A stretch of DNA of 64,000 bases from Euptelea pleiosperma. Lineage: Eukaryota > Streptophyta > Magnoliopsida > Ranunculales > Eupteleaceae. The stretch covers positions 14,391,929 to 14,455,928 of the forward strand of contig CM068541.1 of assembly GCA_035048495.1 (NCBI GenBank). The letters are read 5' to 3'. Position 1 is the first letter of the stretch. Each line of letters opens with the position of its first letter. The notes beneath the pieces were generated by a model. That model did no database searches. It worked only from the letters and a program-made list of their open reading frames with translations, and was not told where the DNA came from. The translations under genes were made by a program, and so were the position numbers. Below, one piece after another: positions 38,001 through 50,000 of this stretch.

Positions 38001-41000
38001 GAGCATTGAGGCTTTTCTTTTTAGTTGGAGTAGCATTCTTCCGGATATGGGGGGCCTTTTCTTTGGACATTTGGTATTCAGGTTTGACACTATTATGGGG
38101 TGAGAGTATTGAGTTAGAGAGTCCTTTTGTATTTGACACTGTTGCTTTTCTCATCTTGTTTTTCTTTGTACTCTCTTTTGAGATCTTCTCGATCTCGCTT
38201 ATCTATATGTTGATTGGCTTATCAAAAAAAAAAGTCCTTAATGATCTCTTAGATATTGGACAATTAGAAAGATGGGAAGAAATTAGTTGTTACTTTTATG
38301 CTCTTGAAAGCAGATGACTTAATGCCTTCTAAAATGTGTATCCAACAGTAAAAGGACAAATTATTGACCCAACAAACTAAAGTTTTGTTTCTACTTGAAA
38401 AGAGACAATAAGAAGAATCAATCTGCTTATTGATTCCATTAGATAAATCCCTCTCTATAACCAAAATATCTTCAGCCAAAAACAGGATCATCTCTAAGAT
38501 GTCTCCAGACAAGCAAACATAGATAGGAAGGGCCGATGTATTTATGAAAAGAATGGTTACTTATTCAAGAAAAGTGGCTTACATATATGTTAAGTTTGAC
38601 ATTTTGCCAATATAATCAGGGATTTGACCTGTAATCGAACAGTTCCTCAGTATCCTGCATCAACCATTGAAAATTAAGAGAATTGCAGAGTGAGAAAACA
38701 AGATCACATACACATATCATTAAGAAGAAAAATGGTAGAATATGCATCAGCATCTCACAAAGATTCCAGATATTTCATCCTTGATATGTCGGGGAAAGGG
38801 AGACCTTCTCCACTTCTTTCATTTAAGTCGCTCATGAACCTGAAGCCAAATAAGAAATAAGAAAAATGACAAACCTCATTAATCAAGGCCCACAGGTCAA
38901 TCCCATTTCCATCCAAAACAGAGGAATGTACAAGTGAGCTGCAATTACAGTTCGGAAAGATTCTCCAATCTGGAAATTGCCTTAGGTAAAGGCCCTTCAA
39001 AGTCGTTTCCAAGGAGGTACCTGCAATTGTTAGGCGGCCAATTGCCCTCAGTTGCCACAGTTACATAGGTTCAATACTACAGAAAAAACTACAAGTAGAA
39101 TTTCTAAAAGTAGTTCAAGAAGAAGACGGTTACAAAGTTTGGAGCTGTTTCCAATTCCCAATTACTTCAGGTATCCGTCCAGAAAATGTGTTCCCAATCA
39201 CACTACTGCAACAGAAATCAAGCTTTAAAAATGTTCTCCCATCCTACTTTTCTAGTGGGCATTAAATTATACAGCCAACATGATTTTTAAACAACAGCCA
39301 TTATAGCTTATCAAAAAAGAATAAAACAATAACATTGTTACCTCCATTATTTTTGTTATTTTAAACCGCGAATTATCCATCCTATAAGACATAAAAGAGA
39401 AGGAAATACGAATTATCCACTTACATAAACAGCAAGTTTTTAAGGCCTCCGAAACTATCGGGAAATCCTTTAGTCAATGCGTTATGAGAGATCAACCTGT
39501 AAACCATAAGCAATAAGAAGAGAATCCATGAAACCAAGCATTCAGCCTACACGTATCAATTTGGGGTCGGGCCATTGGGAACTCGGTTATTATGGTACCC
39601 AATGAATCCTCTCTTGAATGGACCCTAACCTGACTAATCGGGTTAGTCCATGACACTCATAACTGTTTTGGTAACAATAACATTTCTCTTCTGTGCAGAC
39701 TTACAGACTTTCAAGGTTTGTGAGGTTCCCGAGACGTTGAGGAAGACCTCCAGAGAGCCGGTTTTCGGACAAGTCCCTTTGATCAAAGCAACTCGACATG
39801 AGACAAGACAGTAATGGAAGATTTCATTTGAGCGGGGGAGTGACTAAAAATAAAGGAAAAGAAGAGCATACAAGTACTGAAGAGTGGAGATGTTGCCCAA
39901 CTCATCCGGGATCGGTCCAGATAACTCGTTCGCCCATAAGTCTCTGCAAGCAAAACAAGCCCAATGGATTTAAGAAGTGCCGTACACTAACATGCAGCAG
40001 CACAGATACAACGGATGGTAATGGTAGAATTTGTTCAATGCGAAGAGGGAAATAATAATGAGAAGAGGAAACAGAGATGAGATGATGCTTTACTTACAGT
40101 TCTGTTAAAGACCGCAAGGAGCCCAACTCTGCCGGTATCGAGCCATCCAGAAGGTTGTTTGACAGGGTGCTGTTTTGACGTTAAAAAGGGTAAAATGTCC
40201 ATACAAGGACTAGTGATTTTTTTTTTTTTTTTTTCGTAGTCACCATCGTGGGGCCCTTGGCAGGTGAAACCTGTACGGACCCAGTCAAGCCGGTAAAGGG
40301 AAGATTTCTACTCCTGGCACCACTGCTCATGGCACCACTGCTCAAAGGAGGAAATCTACCTGTGTAAACCATTTGAGCTGCCATGTTGGGTGTAGGGACT
40401 AAGTTGTTTTAAGAGGGCGTTTTTTTTTTTTTTTTTTTTTCCGGAAAAAGAGGCATATTAGAAAAGTTTCAATCTAAAGAACAGCTTTGGAAGATTAGTT
40501 TTAGGGTCGGTTTTCGGTGACCAACAGTTTTGACCAACACCATGGTGTACCCTCGTAGGAGATGAAACAATGGCTTATTTTTGGTGAGGATGATCTCTCT
40601 GGTGAGGAGATCATCCTCACAAAAATTCATATCATTCTGATATTCATAGACTGGTTTAGAAGTTTAAGAAATATGAACCGTCGTATTTACTGTGATACTT
40701 GAAAACCATATTTGACGGGGTTAAAACAAAAATCAGCCATTTATTCGTCTTCTATGAGGGTACACCAAGGTGTTGGTCAAAACTGTTGGGGCGAATCTGT
40801 CCCTTATGGGTAAAGTTATACAGCGGATGGTAATGGTAGAGTTTGTTCAATGCAAAGAGGAAAATAATAATGAGAAGAGGAAACAGAGATGAGATGATGC
40901 TTTACTTACAGATCTGTTAAAGACCGCAAGGAACCCAACTCTGCTGGTATCGAGCCACTCAGAAGGTTTATTGACAGGTCGCTGTTTTGACAATAAAAAG

Positions 41001-44000
41001 GGTAAAATTTCCATACAGGGATTTAGTGGTTTAACCAAGGTTTAAAGGATGCCGTTTAACAGTTAAACGGACTGGGGGCGTTACCATTTAAATGGCCATT
41101 AAAACGGATTGAAATGGCCAGGGGCAAAAATGAAAAAAAAAAAAATGGAATTAAACGGATTTTTAAGATTTTAATGGAAAAAAATGGCGCTGATTGAAAT
41201 TTTAAATTTGAAAATTAAATAAAAAAACAGAATTTAACAGAAATTTAATGGATTTTAACGGAATTAAACGGATTTAATGGCCATTTTTTCACAAAATTTT
41301 TCAGAATTTAACGGCCGTTTAAACAATTTTAACGGCCGTTTAAACAATTTTAACGGCCATTTAAACAAAAAAAACAGCCGTTAAATTCGAAAGTGTTAAA
41401 ACGTGTTTAAACGGTTTTAACGGAAACAGGCTTGGGGCATTACCATTTAAACAGCCGTTAAAACCATTTTTCAATTTTACGAGGGCCATTTTTTTTTATT
41501 TTATTGGAAGATTTTTTGGGAAGAAGAGTCAAATTAGAAAAGTTTCAATCCAAAGAACAGTTTTGAAAGATTAGTTTTATGGGGCAAATCTGTACCTTAT
41601 GGGTAAAGTTAGATTAGTCAAATTTTGAAGTTGGAAAAGTGAAGTTAATGCAAAGGAAAAAGATGTAACAAGGTACACCTGAGACGTTTCCAAGTGAGGA
41701 AGCACGATTTTTGTTACTCACCGCTGTCATCTGGACGCACTGACCGTTTGGATGTCTATCCCAAGGTTTAAAAAATGGCCGTTATAATGGATTCGGACCT
41801 CCCCCATTACGTTATGTACAGTTAAAATGCCCAGAAAATAACGGCCTTGATTTTCGTTATAATGGCCGTTATTTTTCCGTTATGACAAAAATAACGACAG
41901 TTATTTTCTGGAAAAATTGAGAAAAAAAGGCTGTGATTTTTCGTTTTTCGAAAATCTGAAATTCAAATTTCAAAATTCAAAATTTGAATCCGGCACCATT
42001 TTTTCTGTTATTTCTGTTTTTCCCAATTTTTGCCAATGAGTGTTATTTTTGTTATAATGGCCGTTATAATGGAAAAAACGGTAATGCCCCCAGTCCGTTA
42101 TACCATTATAACGGCCCCTTTTAAACCTCGGTTTATCCCACCTCTTCGTGGATATACACACCAAAAATTAACCTGCTTGGTAATCTCTAACCATTAGATT
42201 TTAGTAACAACTTCCTGAAATTTGAAAGTAATTTGTTAGACCCCCTTATACTTTCAAACTTCAGGATTTCCCTCCCTTGACCTAGTTTAACCATAATTTG
42301 ACTATCCTCAAAACCTGACATACATCATACACGTGTTAATGCACTTATGAAAGGACTATAATATTGCAAGTACAATGCTAAAAACATGTGATTCAAGTCT
42401 GTTTTAACTGAAGTCAACCGTTGTTAAACTAGTTCGAGGGGGAAATCATAAAGTTTGAAAGTATAAGGGAGCATTACAAATTACTTTCAAATTTCATGTG
42501 GGTGTTACTAAAATTATGGCTGCAACTTAGGCGGGCTCAACCCGAGCCCCGATCAAAATCGGGTTGGGCTTGGGCTGAAGCATAAAAGAAGCCCAACCTA
42601 ACCCAACCCAACCCAAGCCAGACCTATATAAGTGAAGTAATCACCCCTCCCCTGATCTTTCTAAAAATCCTAACTGCCCCTTCTCCTTTCTCTCTCTCTC
42701 TCAAACTACCCCCTTCCCCCCCTCTCTCCATTCTATCCTCTACTGTCATCTAATACTATGGTTGGTTGCCATTGTTGAAAACTCCACTCGGAAACTCTGT
42801 TGTTAAACAAATTTTGAAAAACAAAGATCCGATCGTTGGTATCTCTGTTGAAAATGCGGTAAAAATTAGGGGTTTTGGGCGGATTACCACTGGATAATGG
42901 TTCTCAGGTGCGATTGGAGGTTTTAGTGTTTTTGCTTGATGTTAATTTGCTTTTATATTCGAATCACGCGACTAAGGCGAAAAATAATTACTCGACTAAG
43001 TTTTGTCGGCCACATTTTTGAAAACTGCAGATACAAGTAAAACCACAAAATGAATTATAGAACATCATTTTCGGCCAAAGTGCCTATGTTAAAGTTTTTA
43101 TATGATTTTTAAAATAAAACTATATAAGAAAATAATTGTTTTAGCTTTTTTTGAATTTTGATCAAAATGTGACCATTTCCTTTCAAATTGTAAAAATTAA
43201 GTTCCAAAACCTTATCAAATAAGCATTTTAACTAAGGTGCATTAAAAAAAGGTGTTATAACAATTTTTAAAAGATTTTAGAGTAAAAAAAATAAAATTTT
43301 ATTAAAGATAAGATTTTGGTAATTTTTGTACTGTATCCTTAAATCGCAAAAAATTAATTCAATTGGATTGGAGGATGAATGTTTTAATAAAAATGCATTT
43401 ACAAAAGATTTTAGCTTTAATTTATAATGAATTATTAGAACTTTTAAAAAGAATTTCAGATAAATTTAATATTTTTATTTTTATCACACCTTAAATTTTA
43501 GGTAAACGGACCGACCCCATTATTCTTCAATAGTTATCGATGGGAAGAAATCTACATTATTAAAAAAGTATAAACAATTATGGTCAATATCTACAATTTT
43601 CTTTAAGAGCGAAATTTGATTCTTGATGGCAATGTTCGACATGATAAGCTCCAAAGTCATTTCTCAAACTAAGCTTGATTTCTTCTTTGGATCACCATTT
43701 TTCTACTAAAAGACTTTATAAAGCTTTCTCATTATTTTTTTTTGTAATATCTGCAATCTAGAGTAAGACTATCTCTTTATTGACAAAACATAATAAAAAA
43801 ATTGCCTAAAAGAATAGAGGAAGAAAACTTACAGAATAGATAACTTTGATAATCCCACAAAAGATATAGGTATTGGTCCATGAAGTTTGTTGTTAGATAG
43901 GTCTCTGTGATGAGCCAAAGAAAAGAAATTGTTAATTACATCTTATCATTAAAAAACTTTAGACTAAGTGAATATGTGAAACATATTGAAGTACATTGCA

Positions 44001-47000
44001 GCAGGACAAGGAAGAATGTTGATAATTTAATGCTTTATAGTATGACTCTATTATTTCACATAGGTTAGATTAAGTGTAAATGACCCTTATAATGCTATGA
44101 TGGTCTCATTACATTATCATTATTATTATCATCGTTGTACCCAGGTCACATCATCAGTCACGCTAGAATAAAACGGGCATATAATTATTCTTTTTGAACC
44201 TCTATAACAAAAAAAATAGAAGTTTAACCAATATCCCTTTTTTTGGACGTTATAACAGGAAAATGTATAATGGTCATTAGTTTCATTATAATGGCCATTT
44301 TTAAACCATGGATTAGACTAGTTTCTATTTCCACATATTATTCTCTATAAAACCTCTAATGAGAGATGATGTGCTGTGTTTCTTAAAGTTCTCAATAAAA
44401 TCTTTGATTTATTCTCTATCATAGTATCAGGTCATCCAATATTGATGTGTTTTATCGCCATTCCTGCGATTGTCATCTCCTATCCCATCGCCATTCTCGG
44501 GACAATGATCGATTAAGTAGAAATCAACTTGATTTCTTAAAGGAAAGGTGCTACAACTCTCTTGTCACGCCCCAAACCTAGAATACATAACCCAACCCGT
44601 GATCCATGGTCAACCCTAAAACACAAGGCTAAGGCATGAGGGTTGGAATATAAAAAATAGGTCTAACAACGTAGACTACATATGGGTCAAACACAAAGTC
44701 AAACACCACCTAAATTTTTATAGTCAATATATATCAAGTCCGATCAATCTAAGGTCAATGAAAGTCAATGTAAACATGTAACATTAAAAATAAGGAAAAA
44801 TCTTAAAATTGAAACATATAGAAAAATAGAAACACCTGATCTTCAAACGATCATGCATGACTTCTTTGTTTCAAATCAAAACGAGGCTATTCTAAAGGCC
44901 ACAAAAACTCCACTTGATGATTTTAAGGAAAAAATACCCCAGGCACAAAATCCTAGATCAGTCATAAATATCCAAAACCATTTTTACGAAAATGATTCTA
45001 TGATAAATGGGCAAAATAGATAACAACCTTTAGTAAAATAATTTTCATAATTTTTATTAAAACCGTTCGTATGCAAGACCAAAGAGGTTTAAAAGGTATT
45101 ACTTTAATACTATTTAAAAAAATATAACATTGTAGGGTTATTTAAGTAAAATCGGATAAAATAGTGTAACATGCACAAAGATTTCAGGTCTAAAAATTAG
45201 AACCCGTAAACAATAGTGAGCACAATTACTCATTACAAAATTTTTATTAATGATGCAATGAGGATGGAGATTTCTATTGTAGAAACTAGCACTAATGCAC
45301 CGAATCCCATCAGAACTCCGCAATTAAGCGTGCTTTAGAGAGAGTAGTACTAGGATGGGTGACCTCCTGGGAAGTCCTCGTGTTGCACCCTCGAAACCAT
45401 TGCTTACCAAAAAAAAAAACTAGACTTTTCAATTCAAGTATTTTCTAGAAAGCCTAACTCTAAGTGAAACTACTCTCTTTGGGTCGCAGTGTGAGAAATA
45501 TTTCTATCAAAAACTTGCAAAAACATTTTGAACCTGGGCCTCAACGAAAGGATTAGGGTTACTAAAAAATATGAGTTTTAGAAAAAAATTGTATTATCAA
45601 ATAAGGAGCTCAGGCTCTAGAATTAGGTCATTTCGACTTCCGAGCCCAAGTTATAGCAAATATATTGAAAAAAGTTCAAATAGGTTTGAATTTAAAACAA
45701 CATCTAATAAATCAAAACTGTATAATTTATTTAATAGACCAGTAAACAACATTAACTATTAAAATAAAAGACATAAAATAACTTTGTTCTACTTAATATA
45801 AATTATACTACATGCATTATGTATAACAATAAATAAATCTAAACAGTCTAGCTATTTTTAGCCACTTGCTCTAATAGCAGAATCTACAAGAGGTAAGTAG
45901 CGGTGAGCCGAAAAGCTCAATAGGTACGACTCCATCACCCATAAACTCATGGGGATGAGCGACTAACCATAAAAAATAATAAAGAAGACAATGAGATGAT
46001 ATGCAATGCAAAGATATTAAAATGTAAAGCATGTTCATTGTTAAATTCAAAAACTGACAAATCTAAAGGAAAAGTAGATCGAAAACATGTGTATGTCCTT
46101 AAACACTTCCGGCCATATCTTCATGTAGTAAGCTAAACTATCATAGCCTCCACATGGATCAAAGTGGTTTGGGCTCTCTACCTTAGGATATTCTTTCCTC
46201 CATGCTCTTTAGGCATTTATCTTGCAATTCACGGGAACATCCAAGTAGTAGTGAGCATAGCACATAGCACCAAATTCTAAGACCGAGTACCCAGGCACCC
46301 CAAACAAAAATATTCCAATCCGAAAGGTATGCAATAAACAGTAATATAATAATGAGGGATGCATGAAAGTATGAACAATAGTAAAACAAAAATGATCACA
46401 TGAATTCTTCTCAAGGATATAAACTTCTAAATTTTCGTGTACGAGGATATGGAGACCCTCATGATCACATTCTATGATTCCATCGAGAATGTGGATAAAT
46501 GATAAACAATGATGCATGGATACTCTATTAGTTCTCATTATCTCTTACATTGATGTCTTTATCTTGGTACTTCTCATTGAAGAGAATGTTCATTCTTGAT
46601 TGGGAATACATGTCGTCTCTTTATAAATGAATCAGCTTGGTTTAGTACTGATCTTATCACACTACAAGAATATGAAGCTTCATGTTCCTAGGATAAAGAA
46701 GAAATTTAGGATGAAGATGGCATGGTCCTATTGGTTGCCCTAGAAAACAAGAATGGCATTGTGTTCCCTTGGGTGAGAAACCTTAAACCCACTTAGATCT
46801 ATGTGGCGGGGATTGTGGTGAGCCTAGTGTCTATTAGTTTAGAATTGTACTGGTTATGGAGAAGTGACATTTAGCCAAGTTGTAATACAAGTGAATTTAC
46901 CTTGGTTATAGTTATATTGAATCTCTTATCGAATATCTTGTTTACATTGATGGTTTATCATGCTCAGTCGCTCATTTCTATTGGTACATGGGCGGTGGAA

Positions 47001-50000
47001 TGTACCTACTAGGCTTTCTGACCTACTCCTACTTACCATGTTCTAGATTTACCTAAAGGAGCATGTGCATAGTTCGAAAAAGTTGACAAATGATTAGATT
47101 TAATTATTGCTATTATTTGATTTTTATAGATTCATTATTAGGGTATAAATTTGAAGATTCAGATTTATTAACAACTGATTAATTAGTTAGCTTTTATATT
47201 GGTTTGAATGTTATAGAATGAATTTAGATTTATTTTCGCAGTTTATGTGTTGTTATTTTTTTGTACCTCTTACTACTATTTTGGGCATAACGTTTAATTC
47301 AGTAACTATTTTTAGGCAATTCTAAAGGCCATATGAATTCCTGACTGTCATATATGTATGCATATAAAATTTCATAAAACAAATGTTCTTCTAGAATGCT
47401 AGGAAAACTCCCAAAGTTTATTTTAGTTTCTATTTTTTACAAAAATTTTCCTATGTTTTAGTTAGGATCCTGTTATCTAAATTTTGGGAAATTTTTTTTA
47501 GTTTTGATGACTTTGGTCAAATATGAAAGTTAAAAGTTTCTTAGGTATCTTTCCAAACATAGGTGATAGGTTTTCTAAGTCCAAAATTGAGTACTTGGGA
47601 GCCTTCGCAAGATCGATAGGTTCTATTAGATTTTAAAAATTCAGAACTTCAATTGTATAAAAATAATTATTTTGACCAACCTAGATCTACTTTTTATAGA
47701 TCTTAAGCTATGTTACATTTTTAGGAATATCTATAATGATTCTAGATTAGGGTGGAACACTTGAAATGTATATCGAAGCAGAAAGTTATGGCCCCTAGAC
47801 CGAATAGTGTTAAAAAATTATCTTGGTTTTTAAGGCAAATCTCAGTTCTCTCAAGATATTTTTAATAGTAAGTCCAACTATTTTTCTTCGTGTCTTAATA
47901 GAAAAGTCTTATGTTGATTTATTTCACGTGTTAGAATACTTAAATAATTTTTTTAATAAACTTCAATTTTATGCTTTAACCATAGTTAACTCGGGTTGAT
48001 TTTTTTCTTTTAGTTGTATTTTCAATTGATTTCTCTTCCGGGTTGATATGACATTCAAGAATGGGCTTCAACTTAATAAATTATGTGATTTGAAACTTAA
48101 CAACTTCATAATCGGACACTAGTATGATTTATTTTATCTTTAACTCTATTCTCACCCCAAGACCCTAGGTCTTGATTGCGGATTTCGGGTCGGACAGTGA
48201 GTCACGGGTCGGGTCTAGTAGACTGAAGATCGAGACGTGACAAGACAAGTTATGTTAGTTGGCTTATTCGTATAGTTTATGATTAAAAGCAAGAGTGGAC
48301 ATTTTGTTTTATGATTGTATACTCAAGATTTTCTTGTCATGTTCTGGCAAATTGGCCATAACTTTTCTACACAATAAAAATGAATGAGAGTAGTGCCATA
48401 TTTTTCTTATTTCTTGGATCCAACTTTGTATATTTCATGGAAGTTGGACCTCATTTGATAATTTATTCGAACCATTATTTTCGTAAATTTTCATGTATTT
48501 TTTATTTTTTATTTTCATATCATTTTCTTTGTTGGAGTTCAAAATTGGATCCCATCCCTTTGTATTTTTAGTTTTATAAAAGATGAAAAGTTTAGTCCTT
48601 TTTATTATCTTTAAAACCCAAGTTGAATCACCCTAGTTGGAGGTTTGGGGGATCTATTTTCTTACTTTTACCTTCTAGACTGTCTTGACAGGTTCTTGTC
48701 TATAGATTGTTCAAAGAGAGAGTTTCGACTTATTTTTCTCAATATTTTCTTCAATGGTAATTTTGAGGAAAATACCCTAGTGACATTTTTCTGTCTAGTT
48801 TTCAGATTGTATGGTAGGTTCATATTAGAGAAAAATTGAATTTTTTGCAAATTTTTAAGTAGCTATAGGTTAGTTCTAATTTATTTATTGTAGAGATCAT
48901 TGTGTTTTAAACTTGATTTTGTGTATATTAGGATCATGTTCTTATTAACGAAGATACTTTTTTGAGGTTCCACAATGAGTCCAATTTTTAGAAATATATG
49001 GTAGGTCCTCATTGACTGAAAATTGAATTCTCACTAATTTTTGCAAGGCCAGTAGTCTTGCAGTTTGTCAAAAATCTAGGACCTCTTAATTCTATTTTTA
49101 CTGAGATTTGGGCCCATATGTTATGTTTTCCTTATAGGTTTTTCTATTAGGTTTCTGAATTGTTATGGCACACCTGGTCTGGACATTAGAATCTCAAGTT
49201 ATGAATTTCTGATCGTAGACTATTTACTATAGGATAGCTGCGTAATGATAAATTAGGACTCGCGTAAACCCAATTAAGCATAATCAGACCCAAACATCAC
49301 ATAACTAACCTAATGAATTTAACCTCACCCCAAGGTCACGGATCATGGATATGGATCATGGGTCAAGCCGTGGGGCATGGGTCCAGTTTGGTGGACTAAA
49401 AAATCAGGACATGATACAGTAGTATCAAATATTAGGCTTTAGTTAAGAGTTTTGACATGTGAACATTAAGATCATACTTGATAACATCTAAACCATAGGA
49501 TGACACTTTAAACTGAGGATTTATATATTTGTGTATATAATGTGCTATGTATGAATCAAATATCCCAACACTTGATAAATGACTAGAAAGAATGCTACCC
49601 GTGCCACTACCAATGAGCAAGAGGACCTCAACGGTTGTTCCGAGCACTTAAGGACATGACCACATCTTTCAATAGCAGTAGGCCCAAGGGATGCAGAGGT
49701 AGAACAACCTGGATACCAAGATGATCTCCATAGTCAATCTTCAAGGGGCTCAAACCTCTAGTTTTCAATGGTTCTCTTAATCCATTGGAGGCAGAGAGGT
49801 GGCTGAAGTAGATGAACAAGATCTTCGTAGTGATGGGAGTGGTGATAGAGCAAAGGGTGTTATTGGCATCATATACGTTGGAGGCCTGTTCTGACCATTG
49901 GTAGGACTTAATGAGGAAGCATTGAGGGCCAATAAATTCAAACAAGGTTTGAGGCTAGTGTTTTGGGGAAGACTTATGGCCTTGAAGCTACATACTTGCA

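Larger units (their letters stand above)
36240..38231 (+). mobile_element. L1 LINE 3' end, broken by a hAT element
   Basis: Starts in the reverse transcriptase connection region (degenerate GGRVTLIKS.LSSLPVYYLSLF-like reading at 36330-36410), continues after the hAT insertion at 37143, and ends with the A-rich tail TTATCAAAAAAAAAA at 38217-38231. It is 5' truncated, which is usual for LINEs, and antisense to the LRR gene within its large intron. Confidence 0.85.
16772..38582 (-). other. 21.8 kb intron of the LRR receptor gene, filled with TEs
   Basis: Donor at 38582-38578 (GTAAG) and acceptor at 16774-16772 (CAG). It contains at least seven separate retroelement insertions in both orientations. 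16772-17085 and 38232-38582 have no recognisable element. Confidence 0.8.
40010..40815. repeat. Tandem duplication, copy A (with exon 6)
   Basis: Paired with 40816-41625. Shared segments include GATGGTAATGGTAGA...GAGATGATGCTTTACTTACAG, the whole exon, GTAAAATGTCCATACA and ATTAGAAAAGTTTCAATC...AAGATTAGTTTTA. Copy A has a 269-bp MITE (40521-40789) that copy B lacks. Confidence 0.9.
40816..41625. repeat. Tandem duplication, copy B (with exon 5)
   Basis: See copy A. Copy B carries an ACGGCCGTT-type MITE (41034-41475) not present in copy A. Copy A instead has an unrelated 240-bp block bounded by T runs (about 40208-40440). Confidence 0.88.

Noticed and set aside
45287..45391. Functional 5S rRNA gene
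   Set aside because: Lacks the first 14-16 nt of 5S, has substitutions, is single rather than in a tandem array, and sits in a repeat.
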